This document shows, one piece after another, positions 48,331 through 56,542 of a stretch of 64,000 nucleotides of DNA. The DNA comes from Micromonospora thermarum. GTDB taxonomy: Bacteria; Actinomycetota; Actinomycetes; Mycobacteriales; Micromonosporaceae. The stretch covers positions 248,001 through 312,000 of the forward strand of contig NZ_JAATEO010000001.1 in the NCBI RefSeq assembly GCF_012034245.1, written 5' to 3'. The notes below the pieces were generated by a model. It did not search any database. It had not been told where the DNA came from and saw nothing but the letters and a program-made list of their open reading frames with translations. Every line of letters begins with the position of its first letter. Position 1 is the stretch's first letter. Made by a program: the position numbers and the translations under genes.

Positions 48331-50358
48331 TTGCCTCCATCTTCCCTTCGCAGGTCCGCAGCCGTCGCCTCGGCCCTCGCGCTCGGTTCCACCACCCTCG
48401 TCGTGTCCGCGCCCGCCGCCCAGGCGAGCCTCGCCGGCTCCGGCAGCGTGCTCACGACCACCAACAGCGGCTCCACCGTCATGCAGGTGTACGGGGACGC
48501 GTCCCGTACGCAGATCGCCAACATCGAGAAGATGCGCGACGCGGCGTGGTCGCCGGACGGCAGCCGCTTCGCGTACATCGGCCCAGACGTGGACGGCGGC
48601 GGCATCACGTCGATGCGGTTCAACGCCGAGGCCCCGGACTGGTACATCGCGCTACCAAACGAGAGCGTCACCCGTCGCGGCCTGTCCTGGCGGGGTGGCG
48701 GCAGCAGTGTCGTCTGGGGAGAGCAGCGGAAGGACCCGGGTTCCAAGTGGGTCATCCGGGGGGCCGCGAGCTCGTCGGGCTGGGAGCCCGGGCAGCTCAC
48801 GCCGAACGACGGCATGCACTACCAGAACCCGGACGGCGGGCCCAGCGGCAAGGTCGTGTTCCAGCGGATGGCCGACAACGGGTCCGGGTCGCCGACCGGC
48901 ACCCCGGCCGTGGTGCTCTATGACCCGGCCAAGCCCGCCGACCAGCGGATCACCGTCGTCGACGCGGACGGCTCCAACCCGTCGATCTCGCCGGACGGCA
49001 CGAAGGTCGCGTTCGTCCGCGGTGGCCAGATCATCGTCTCCGACCTGGCCGGCGAGAACGAGGTCGTGGTGGCGGACAACGCCAGCGCCAACGACCACCC
49101 GACCTGGTCGCCCAACGGCGCGACCATCGCGTTCACCCGGGGTGCCACGGTGTCGAGCGCGCCGTCCAACGGTTCGGCCGCGGCCAACCCGACCAAGGTC
49201 TCGGACACCGTCGGCGTGCCGGCGTACCAGCCGCGCAACAAGGACCGGGTGGTCCGGCTCTCCGGCCAGAACCGGTACACGACGGCGATCGCCGTCGCCC
49301 AGTCGCACTGGGCCACCCACACGGACAGCGCGGACAAGCGCGAGCGGGCCAACACCGTCGTGCTGTCCCGGTCGGACATGTTCGCCGACGCGCTCAGCGG
49401 CTCGGCGCTGGCGGCCGTCAAGGGCGGCCCCCTGCTGCTGACTCCGCCGAACGGCCTGGACGCCCGGACCGCCGCCGAGATGCAGCGGGTCCTGGCCCCG
49501 GGTGGCACGGTCTACCTGCTGGGCAGCGAGGGTGCGCTCGCCGCCGCCGTCGCCGACCAGGCCGCGGCGCTCGGCTACACCGTCAAGCGGCTGGCCGGCC
49601 CCGACCGGTACGCCACCTCGGTGGAGATCGCCAAGGAGATCGACCCGACGCCGGACCTGGTCCTGCTCGCCACCGGCACCAACTTCCCGGACGCGCTCGC
49701 GGCCGGCGCTGCGGCCGGCTCGTACCAGGGGGAGGGCGTCCCGACCGCGGTCGTTCTGCTCACCAAGGACACGGTGATCACGCCAGCCACCAAGGCGTTC
49801 CTCGACACGCTGCCGCAGAGCGAGCGCACCCTCTTCGGGGTCGGCCGGTACGCCGCTGCCGCCGGGCTCGCGTACGACCCGACCACCGTCGAGGTGTGGG
49901 GTGAGAACCGGTACGAGACTGCGCTGTACACCGCCTGGACGTTCTTCGGGGGGCAGCGGTACGCGGGCGTCGCCACCGGCTACGACTGGCCGGACGCGCT
50001 CGCTGGTGGTGCCCTGATGGGTCGCCTCAACGGCCCGCTGCTGATCACCCCGGGCACCGGGGCCAACCTCGCGTTCGAGACTCAGCTGCTGCTGGACGAG
50101 GCCAGCGGCTCCATCCACACCGGCCTGGTCTTCGGCTCGGCCGCGGTGGTCACCGACGCGCAGCGGAGCCAGATCGGCACCTGGATCGCCGGCCCGCTCG
50201 GCTCCAGCCTGCTGAGCAACACCACCGACGTCATCGGCGAGCGGAGCCAGACGACGACGCTGCGGACGCAGGCCGTCAGCGGTGAGGGCGACATGCGGAC
50301 GGTCGAGCAGGCCGTCGCCGCCGCCAAGCAGGCCCGCGAGCGTCTCGCCGGCCGCTGA
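48331..50358 (+). CDS. Secreted cell-wall-binding repeat 2 (CWB2) protein, paralogue
   Basis: The 675-residue protein mirrors the divergent neighbour: Sec signal (about 1-32), PD40-like propeller (about 40-300; DAAWSPDGSRFAYIG, ISPDGTKVAFVRGGQI, PTWSPNGATIAFTRG) and three CWB2 repeats (about 305-640) with VRLSGQNRYTTAIAV, KRLAGPDRYATSVEI and VWGENRYETALYT. It is probably a surface or secreted protein retained on the wall. The start is TTG 48331, with GGGGAG (48320-48325) five bases upstream. The pair clearly arose by duplication with inversion. A long perfect terminator hairpin follows. Confidence 0.9.
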   Translation: MPPSSLRRSAAVASALALGSTTLVVSAPAAQASLAGSGSVLTTTNSGSTVMQVYGDASRTQIANIEKMRDAAWSPDGSRFAYIGPDVDGGGITSMRFNAEAPDWYIALPNESVTRRGLSWRGGGSSVVWGEQRKDPGSKWVIRGAASSSGWEPGQLTPNDGMHYQNPDGGPSGKVVFQRMADNGSGSPTGTPAVVLYDPAKPADQRITVVDADGSNPSISPDGTKVAFVRGGQIIVSDLAGENEVVVADNASANDHPTWSPNGATIAFTRGATVSSAPSNGSAAANPTKVSDTVGVPAYQPRNKDRVVRLSGQNRYTTAIAVAQSHWATHTDSADKRERANTVVLSRSDMFADALSGSALAAVKGGPLLLTPPNGLDARTAAEMQRVLAPGGTVYLLGSEGALAAAVADQAAALGYTVKRLAGPDRYATSVEIAKEIDPTPDLVLLATGTNFPDALAAGAAAGSYQGEGVPTAVVLLTKDTVITPATKAFLDTLPQSERTLFGVGRYAAAAGLAYDPTTVEVWGENRYETALYTAWTFFGGQRYAGVATGYDWPDALAGGALMGRLNGPLLITPGTGANLAFETQLLLDEASGSIHTGLVFGSAAVVTDAQRSQIGTWIAGPLGSSLLSNTTDVIGERSQTTTLRTQAVSGEGDMRTVEQAVAAAKQARERLAGR

Positions 50359-50371
50359 GCGAGAACGGATG

Positions 50372-50409
50372 ACAGAGGGGCCCGGTCGCAACCGACCGGG
50401 CCCCTCTGT
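50372..50409 (+). terminator. Strong terminator after the second CWB2 gene
   Basis: Perfect 17-base arms (50372-50388, 50393-50409) with loop CAAC, 13 bases after the stop. Confidence 0.9.
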
Positions 50410-50502
50410 CGTGTTAGGAGGACGCGTGAGCGCGTCCCGTCCCATGCGGGGGCACGCGACCGGCCGTCAAGCCAGGGCCGGACGTGGTGAAGGGAGACAG
50501 TG

Positions 50503-52140
50503 ATGGCAGAGAAAGACACTGGCGCCGGGTCCTGGTCCCGCCGGCAGGTCCTGACGGTGGTGGGGGCGGCCGGCGTGGCGCCGCTGGTGGCGGCGGGCGC
50601 GGCCGAGGCGGCTCCCGTGACACCCACGGCGACCGGGCGGTGGGTCGGGCCCGGGGGCCCGGGAGTCATCGACCCGGCGTACGAGATCAGCCCCCCGCAG
50701 CCGGCGTCCGCGGTCGCGGAGGCGCCCCGCCTGTCCGCGAAGCAGGGCCGGCAGTTCGCCAGCGGTCCCTCCGACGCGGCACGCACGCTGAGCAGCGACG
50801 CGGCCGCGGCGGAGGTGCCGTTCACGTTCCGTTACGACCCATTCGACATCCGGGACCTGCCGGAGACCCTGCGGCCGTACCACAGCAACGTCCGGCTGCC
50901 GATGGTCGACGCGGGCCCGCACGACGAGCACGGCGTCCGCATGGCGCTGCTCGGCGGGACGCTCTACGACCATCCCGTCAACCAGGCCCAGTACGGCCTC
51001 AACCTGCTGGAGAGTTACCGCGTCACCGGCTACCAGTGGTACCTCCAGCGGGCGATGGCGCAGGCGCAGCGCCTGATCGACCGGCGGGTCGTCCATGAGG
51101 GGGGCTGGTTCTACCCGTACACCTTCCGGCACGCCATGCACCGCTCCGCCGACATCTACGAGACGCCGTGGTACTCGATGATGGCCCAGGGCCAGGCGAT
51201 GAGCCTCTTCGTCCGGCTGGCGCAGATCCTGGGCAGGGGCAGCCGCTGGCGCGAGGCGGCCGACGCGACGTTCGCGTCCTACCTGGTCCCGCCGGTGGCC
51301 GGCAAGCCGTGGGGGGTGTACGTCAAGGACGGGCTGCTCTGGCTGGAGGAGTACGCGCACCCCACGGAGGTGCGGGGCGACCTGACCTACAACGGGCACA
51401 TCTTCTCGGCCTTCGGCCTCTGGGACTACTGGAGCATGAGCCGCGACGCCCGGGCCAAGCTGATCCTCCAGGGCGCGATCACCACCGCCCGCGACGTCCA
51501 CCACCTCATCCGGACCCGCCAGTGGCGGAGCAAGTACTGCCTCACCCACCAGAAGGACGCGGGCAACTACCACACCACGCACATCGGTCAGCACTCCGTG
51601 CTGCACGCCATCACCGGCGACTCCATCTTCGCCCAGATCATGGACCTGTACTACTCCGACCACCCGCCGCGCGGAGTGGCCGGGACGATCATGCTCGCCG
51701 CCGGGGAGCACGTCGGCTACAAGTTCGACGCGGCCGGCACGGTCCTGGCGACGAAGCGGCTCACCCTGACGCGGCGCAGCAACGCGCCGTCGTCGGAACG
51801 GCACAAGGTGATGCGCCAGACCGGCATCTGGTACGCCATCAGCGGCGGATCCCTGAGCGGTTACCTGGTCAAGGAGATCCCCGGCAAGTCGTACCAGATC
51901 GGGAGGGCGGCGGCGATCGGCTACCGCATCCCGCGGCCGGCCGTGGTCGCCGCCGCGCCGGTCAAGGCGTACACCATCGACTCGGCCGGGCAGATGACCT
52001 CGGTCGTCACCGACCTCGCCGTCGGTGACAACGTGAGCGTCGACATGCGGGCCGTCCTCAACGGTGTCCAGCACTACCGGCTGGCCTCCGGCACGTACGC
52101 CGGCCGCTGGGTGGGCCTCACCACCCTGACCGGCAGGTGA
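50503..52140 (+). CDS. Tat-exported D-glucuronyl C5-epimerase-like protein
   Basis: The 545-residue protein has a twin-arginine signal (SRRQVLTVVGAAGVAP near residues 12-27), a spacer, and a D-glucuronyl C5-epimerase C-terminal domain (PF06662 type, about 130-400). Family features are the QAQYGLNLLESYRVTG block, the DRRVVHEGGWFYPYTF active-site-like stretch and WYSMMAQGQAMSLFVRL. The last 150 residues form a separate beta-rich part. In animals such enzymes convert GlcA to IdoA in heparan sulfate; the bacterial role is unknown, perhaps on a uronic-acid-containing surface polymer. AGGGAGA precedes ATG 50503; GTG 50500 is too close to it. Confidence 0.85.
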   Translation: MAEKDTGAGSWSRRQVLTVVGAAGVAPLVAAGAAEAAPVTPTATGRWVGPGGPGVIDPAYEISPPQPASAVAEAPRLSAKQGRQFASGPSDAARTLSSDAAAAEVPFTFRYDPFDIRDLPETLRPYHSNVRLPMVDAGPHDEHGVRMALLGGTLYDHPVNQAQYGLNLLESYRVTGYQWYLQRAMAQAQRLIDRRVVHEGGWFYPYTFRHAMHRSADIYETPWYSMMAQGQAMSLFVRLAQILGRGSRWREAADATFASYLVPPVAGKPWGVYVKDGLLWLEEYAHPTEVRGDLTYNGHIFSAFGLWDYWSMSRDARAKLILQGAITTARDVHHLIRTRQWRSKYCLTHQKDAGNYHTTHIGQHSVLHAITGDSIFAQIMDLYYSDHPPRGVAGTIMLAAGEHVGYKFDAAGTVLATKRLTLTRRSNAPSSERHKVMRQTGIWYAISGGSLSGYLVKEIPGKSYQIGRAAAIGYRIPRPAVVAAAPVKAYTIDSAGQMTSVVTDLAVGDNVSVDMRAVLNGVQHYRLASGTYAGRWVGLTTLTGR

Positions 52141-52300
52141 CCGTCGCGCACCTCCGCCCGACGCAACCACCAACGGGCAGTCTCGTGTCCGTCCTCTCAC
52201 CACGAGGGTTGCTGGAGCGGGCCCGGACCGGGCCCGCTCTCCGGCGCCGCGGTACGGCGGTACCGGACCGCCGGGGCGGCCGGCCGATACGCTGGCGATC

Positions 52301-53182
52301 ATGCGCATCGGCATCGTGATCCTCCCCGACCAGCGCTGGTCGGATTCCCAGCGTCGCTGGCAGCAGGCGGACGAGTGGGGCTTCGACCACGCCTGGACGT
52401 ACGACCACCTCGGCTGGCGGGACCTGGTCGACGGGCCGTGGTTCGACTCGATGACCACCCTCACCGCGGCGGCGACGGTGACCCGCCGGATCCGCCTCGG
52501 CACCCTGGTCGCCTCGCCGAACTTCCGGCACCCGGCGGCCTTCGCCCGGCAGATCACCGCCCTCGACGACGTGTCCGGCGGGCGGGTCCTGCTCGGCGTC
52601 GGCGCGGGCGGCATCGGGTTCGACTCCGCCGTGCTGGGCGGGGAGACCCTGCCGCCCCGACAGCGGGTGGACCGGTTCGCCGAGTTCCTGGAGCTGCTCG
52701 ACCTGGTGCTGCGCGAGGACGGTACGACCTGGCGCGGCGACTGGTTCACCGCCGTGGACGCGCGCAACAACCCCGGGTGCGTGCAGATCCCGCGGGTGCC
52801 GTTCGTGGTGGCCGCCAACGGGCCCCGCTCCATGCGACTCGTCGCGCGCTTCGGTCAGGGCTGGGTCACCACCGGTTCCGGCGGCGACGACCTGGCCGCC
52901 TGGTGGGACGGCGTCGCCGAGCTGGTGGCGCGGATGGACAAGACGCTCGCTGCCGAGGGGCGCGATCCGGCCTCGCTGGACCGGTACCTCTCGCTCGACT
53001 CGGCGCCGGAGTTCTCCCTCCGCGGTGCCGACTTCTTCGCCGAACAGGTGGGGCGTGCCGCCACGCTCGGCTTCACCGACGTGGTCACCCACTGGCCCCG
53101 CGCCAGCAGCTGGTACGCGGGCGACGAGGAGGTCCTGGTGGACGTCGCCACCCGCCTCCTGCCCGAGCTGCGCCGCGCCTGA
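52301..53182 (+). CDS. Luciferase-like (LLM class) flavin or F420 oxidoreductase
   Basis: The 293-residue protein has the bacterial luciferase-like TIM barrel: RIGIVILPDQRW at the start, WTYDHLGWRD, RIRLGTLVASPNFRHPAAFARQ and GRVLLGVGAGGIGFD, then PFVVAANGPRSMRLVARFGQGWVTTG. Actinobacterial members often use F420 rather than FMN; the sequence does not settle this. The substrate is unknown. A -10-like TACGCT (52288-52293) ends seven bases before ATG 52301 and no Shine-Dalgarno is seen, so the message may be leaderless. It stands alone between unrelated genes. Confidence 0.88.
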   Translation: MRIGIVILPDQRWSDSQRRWQQADEWGFDHAWTYDHLGWRDLVDGPWFDSMTTLTAAATVTRRIRLGTLVASPNFRHPAAFARQITALDDVSGGRVLLGVGAGGIGFDSAVLGGETLPPRQRVDRFAEFLELLDLVLREDGTTWRGDWFTAVDARNNPGCVQIPRVPFVVAANGPRSMRLVARFGQGWVTTGSGGDDLAAWWDGVAELVARMDKTLAAEGRDPASLDRYLSLDSAPEFSLRGADFFAEQVGRAATLGFTDVVTHWPRASSWYAGDEEVLVDVATRLLPELRRA

Positions 53183-53286
53183 GCCCGGGGTGCCGCGACG
53201 CCGGCCTGGCCACGCGCGGGAGACGCTGCCCGCCGTGGCGTACGCCGCCGGATGAACGGTCGGCGTCCGGCAGCCGTCCGCGTGCC

Positions 53287-53718
53287 TCAGGTGCCGAGGT
53301 CGCCGGTGGTGATGCCGCCGTCGCCGGCCGAGACCAGCCGGAAGCGGACGCACACGATGGGGCTGTCGTCCTCGACGGGCGTACCGGCCCGGGCCCAGAA
53401 CGCCGCGTGGCCGGCACGCCACTCCTCGATCGACCGGTCACCCTCACCCTCCGAGCGGGCGAAGTCCCAGGAGACCCCGGTGAAGGGGACCACCTCGACG
53501 CCGGTGACCTCCACGACGGCGACGAGTCCGTCGTGGTCGTCGACGAGCGCGAGCCGCTCGCCCACGTGCTCCGGTTCCTCGCCCTCCTGCTCGTACTCGC
53601 TGAGGAGGCCGGCGGTGGCCTGCTTCACCCCGGCGAGCACGAGGGTGTTCAGGTTCGTCCGCATCTCCCCGGGCGTCCCGAGGTCAAGGGTGCGCAGTCC
53701 GCCGATCCGAGGCCACAT
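53287..53718 (-). CDS. ASCH domain protein
   Basis: The 143-residue protein matches the ASCH fold (PUA-like beta barrel): MWPRIGGLRTLDLGTPGEMR at the start, LVLAGVKQATAGLL with the G-x-K-x-[AT]-T core of the family, VGERLALVDDHDGLVAVVEVTGVEVVPF, and a C-terminal WRAGHAAFWA block. ASCH proteins are thought to bind RNA or nucleotides; a few are N4-acetylcytidine amidohydrolases, but the present one cannot be assigned. ATG 53718 is the start of the conserved part. It lies 65 bases after a phosphoribosyltransferase gene on the same strand. Confidence 0.82.
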   Translation of the reverse strand: MWPRIGGLRTLDLGTPGEMRTNLNTLVLAGVKQATAGLLSEYEQEGEEPEHVGERLALVDDHDGLVAVVEVTGVEVVPFTGVSWDFARSEGEGDRSIEEWRAGHAAFWARAGTPVEDDSPIVCVRFRLVSAGDGGITTGDLGT

Positions 53719-53783
53719 CCTGCCGACGCTACCGCCGCCGCCCGCGCGCCGAGGTCGCCTGTTGTGGGCGGGGCGCTCCGGCA

Positions 53784-54344
53784 TCACGGTGCGAGGTCGG
53801 CACCGGTGAGCAGGCTCCGGACACGCAGTTCGGCCGCGACCTCCGGTGGGCAGTCGGCCACCACCGCGGCCGTGCCGACCGCCTGCGCGTCGCGCGCCGC
53901 GCAGATCTCGTAGAGGGCGCGTACCTGGGCCCCGGTGGCCACCCAGTCGTCCACCACCAGCACCCGGTCGCCCGGCCCGAGGTGCCGGTCGCGGACGGCC
54001 AGGTCGACCTGGCGACCGCGGAAGTCCGGTGGGCTCTGCGCCCAGGTCAGCGTGCCGGCGGGCAGGCGCCCGTCGCCCGGCTTGTGCGCGGCGACGAAGC
54101 CGACGCCGAGCGCGGTGGCGGCGAGGGGCCCGAGCAGGTATCCGGTGACGGCCGGGGAGACGACCACGGTCGGCCGGGCGGACCGGAACGGCTCCACCAG
54201 GGCCGGCCCGAGATCGGCGAGCACCGACGGGTCGCGCCACCAGCCGGAGACGTCGCTGACCAGGTGGCTGGCACCGGGGCCGGGATCGATCCAGCGGATC
54301 AGCTCGGTAAGGCGTCTGCTCAGCTCAGCGGGCACGTACTCCAT
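53784..54344 (-). CDS. Phosphoribosyltransferase (APRT-like)
   Basis: The 186-residue protein has the type I PRTase fold: a PRPP-binding signature VLVVDDWVATGAQVRAL (near 120-137), an upstream VVVSPAVTGYLLGPLAA block and a flexible loop. It is most like adenine/xanthine phosphoribosyltransferases, though the usual Asp-Thr-Thr at the end of the PRPP motif reads D-D-W-V-A-T, a variation seen in uncharacterised actinobacterial homologues. It probably salvages a purine or acts as a regulator. ATG 54344 begins the conserved region; the frame extends upstream without a ribosome site. Confidence 0.78.
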   Translation of the reverse strand: MEYVPAELSRRLTELIRWIDPGPGASHLVSDVSGWWRDPSVLADLGPALVEPFRSARPTVVVSPAVTGYLLGPLAATALGVGFVAAHKPGDGRLPAGTLTWAQSPPDFRGRQVDLAVRDRHLGPGDRVLVVDDWVATGAQVRALYEICAARDAQAVGTAAVVADCPPEVAAELRVRSLLTGADLAP

Positions 54345-54521
54345 CCTGCGGCATCGATCGCGCGGCCGCGGGCCGTGGTCGGGCGGGCCACCCCGGGTCG
54401 GATGATCGGCTACACGTTTCACCGCAATTAGGGCCATACCCCTATGATCACGTTGACTTCGGAAGTGCTTCTCTCGTTACGGTCCGACCCGGTTTGTTCC
54501 GAAGACGAAAGGACCGGGCTG

Positions 54522-55148
54522 GTGGCTGGCAGGCACTCGCGTCCCCGTAGGTTCTCCTCCCCGACCGGCATCGCGGCCACCGCGGCGCTCGGTGTGATCC
54601 TCGCGGTCGGAGGCACCGTCGGCGCCGTGCAGTTGACCTCCGGCGCGGAGGCCGAGCGGCCGGCCGCCGTCGACCTGGCACCCACCGGCGTGCCGACCAG
54701 CGCCGCCCCCACCTCGCCGACGGCGTCGCCGAGCACCAGCAGCTCCCCGAGCCCGACGGCGAGCCCGAAGGCCACCCGCTCGACGCAGGCCCCGTCGCGG
54801 AGCAAGCCGCGCACCGCCACGCCGAAGCCGACCGCCACGAGGACCAGCACCGCCCGTCCCGTCGTCGACACCGGCTCCTGCGGCGCCTCCTTCTACTCCG
54901 ACGGGCAGCTCACGGCCAACGGCGAGACGTTCGACCCGTCGGCGATGACCGCCGCGCACAAGACCCTGCCGTTCGACACGAAGGTGCGGGTCACCAACCC
55001 TGCGACCGGCAAGTCGGTGACCGTCCGGATCAACGACCGCGGCCCGTTCATCGAGGGACGTTGCCTGGATCTGTCCCGCGCGGCGTTCGCGGCGATCGCC
55101 TCCCTGGACGCGGGCCACGTCGAGGTCCGGTACGAGGTCCTGGGCTGA
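54522..55148 (+). CDS. RlpA-like (DPBB) secreted or membrane-anchored protein
   Basis: The 208-residue protein has a basic N-terminus (MAGRHSRPRRFS), one hydrophobic helix (about 16-38), a Ser/Thr/Pro-rich spacer (about 45-115) and a C-terminal double-psi beta-barrel domain (about 120-208) with ASFYSDGQLTANGETFDP, AAHKTLPFDTKVRVTNP and RINDRGPFIEGRCLDLSRAAFAAI. RlpA domains bind or cleave denuded glycan strands at septa. GTG 54522 with AAAGGA seven bases before it is preferred to the ATG at 54444, which has no ribosome site. It ends close to the next phosphatase gene. Confidence 0.87.
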   Translation: MAGRHSRPRRFSSPTGIAATAALGVILAVGGTVGAVQLTSGAEAERPAAVDLAPTGVPTSAAPTSPTASPSTSSSPSPTASPKATRSTQAPSRSKPRTATPKPTATRTSTARPVVDTGSCGASFYSDGQLTANGETFDPSAMTAAHKTLPFDTKVRVTNPATGKSVTVRINDRGPFIEGRCLDLSRAAFAAIASLDAGHVEVRYEVLG

Positions 55149-55248
55149 GCGGGTGCGGGACGGCGATCGGGTCGGCGACGGGGTCCGCCCGGCCAGATCC
55201 ACCTCGGACGTCGGGCCAGGTTCATTCACCGTTTCACGTCGATCAGGC

Positions 55249-56376
55249 ATGCTGTCCCTCGTACGCACGCACGCCTTCCAGTCGGGCCGCGGCCCGCTGA
55301 GCCCCGGATCCCGCGCCGGCCTCGGCGCGGCCCTCGGCCTGCTCGCACTCGTGTCCGCGGTGGAGTTGGCGGACGGGCGGGGCGCGAACTACATCGCCCT
55401 GATGGTCGCCGCGCCGTTCCTCGCCGCGGCCCTGGCCTCGTGGCGGGTCGTGCTGGGCGTGGGCGCGGCCGCGACCGTCCTCGGCGCGAGCTTCGCGCTG
55501 GGCGAGGAGACCGTCTCGCTCTCCACGTCGGTCGCGGTCGCCGGTATCGCGCTGGGCACGGCGCTCGCCGCGGCCACGGCGGCGGTACGCCAGCGGCAGG
55601 CCGAGCAGATCGCGGAGCTGTCGAAGCTCGCCGCGGTGGCCCAGCAGGCGGTGCTCCGCCCGCTCGGCCCGCAGGTGGGGTCCCTCGCGGTCGCCGCCCG
55701 CTACATCTCGTCCACGGCCACGGCGGAGATCGGCGGTGACCTGTACGAGGCGCTCGACACCCCGTACGGCGTACGCATGATCATCGGCGACGTCCGGGGG
55801 AAGGGCCTGGACGCGGTCCGACTGGCGAGCATCGTCCTGGGTTCGTACCGGCACGTGGCGTACGAGCGGGCCGACCTGCGGGCCGTCGTCGCCGACCTGG
55901 ACCGGGCGGTGGCCCGCAGCGTGGGCGACGAGGACTTCGTGACCGCCGCCCTGGTCGAGGAGCGCGGTGGCACACTGACGATCGTCAACTGCGGGCACCC
56001 GCCTCCGCTGCTGCTGCGTCACGGCGCGGTCATCCCCCTCGAACCGCCGGCGCCGGCGCCGCCGCTCGGGTTCATGCCGGTGGTCCGGCCCCGGGTCGAG
56101 CGGCTGGAGCCCGGGGACCGGTTGTTGCTGTTCACCGACGGGCTGGGCGAGGCCCGGAGGGACGGTGAGTTCTTCCCGACGGCCGACCGGGCCTGGCGGC
56201 TCCTCGGTCACGGGACGGTCGCCGACGGGCTGGCGTCCCTGGAGACCGCCCTGGTGGAGTGGGTCCACGGCCGGCTCGACGACGACATCGCGCTGGTGCT
56301 GATGGAGTACACGGGTGCCCGGAGCGGGGTCACCGCCGCCGTGCCGAGCTGGGAGGTCGGGGCGGCCGAGGGCTGA
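55249..56376 (+). CDS. SpoIIE-type PP2C phosphatase with membrane domain
   Basis: The 375-residue protein has an N-terminal membrane part with about four or five helices (about 18-40, 45-65, 68-88, 95-118) and a C-terminal PPM/SpoIIE catalytic domain (about 140-360). Metal-binding motifs are visible: ATAEIGGDLYEA, MIIGDVRGKGLDA, VNCGHPPPLLL, LLLFTDGLGEARR and DDIALVLMEY. Such RsbU/SpoIIE-like enzymes usually dephosphorylate anti-sigma antagonists, but no partner genes are near. ATG 55249 is chosen over GTG 55153 because the added segment has no hydrophobic or family character; the ribosome site is weak in both cases. Confidence 0.85.
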   Translation: MLSLVRTHAFQSGRGPLSPGSRAGLGAALGLLALVSAVELADGRGANYIALMVAAPFLAAALASWRVVLGVGAAATVLGASFALGEETVSLSTSVAVAGIALGTALAAATAAVRQRQAEQIAELSKLAAVAQQAVLRPLGPQVGSLAVAARYISSTATAEIGGDLYEALDTPYGVRMIIGDVRGKGLDAVRLASIVLGSYRHVAYERADLRAVVADLDRAVARSVGDEDFVTAALVEERGGTLTIVNCGHPPPLLLRHGAVIPLEPPAPAPPLGFMPVVRPRVERLEPGDRLLLFTDGLGEARRDGEFFPTADRAWRLLGHGTVADGLASLETALVEWVHGRLDDDIALVLMEYTGARSGVTAAVPSWEVGAAEG

Positions 56377-56463
56377 GTTCGCCGTGGCGTTTCCACCCTG
56401 TTGCGGTCCGTGCCTGCGTACCTGAACGGGAAGTGTGTAATCGCTGTCACTTCGCCGATCGGC

Positions 56464-56513
56464 TTGTCGCTGCCTACCCGTGAGTAATACAGTCGGGGTT
56501 ACTGATCGGTAAC
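56464..56513 (+). promoter_or_regulatory. FadE5 promoter with palindromic operator
   Basis: TTGTCG (56464-56469) and TACAGT (56488-56493) with 18 bases between form a credible promoter. GTTACT-GATC-GGTAAC (56498-56513) covers the expected start site and first transcribed bases. The same design (GTTACC-GCTG-GGTAAC) is at 20579-20594 before the EtfD-like gene. A TetR-type repressor is the natural guess. Confidence 0.6.
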
Positions 56514-56542
56514 ACACCTGTCCGGAAGCGGGGCCAGCGAGC

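Noticed and set aside
54444..54521. Longer start for the RlpA-like protein at ATG 54444
   Set aside because: No ribosome site and a non-hydrophobic, Cys-containing extension; GTG 54522 has AAAGGA at good spacing and the usual basic start before the membrane helix.
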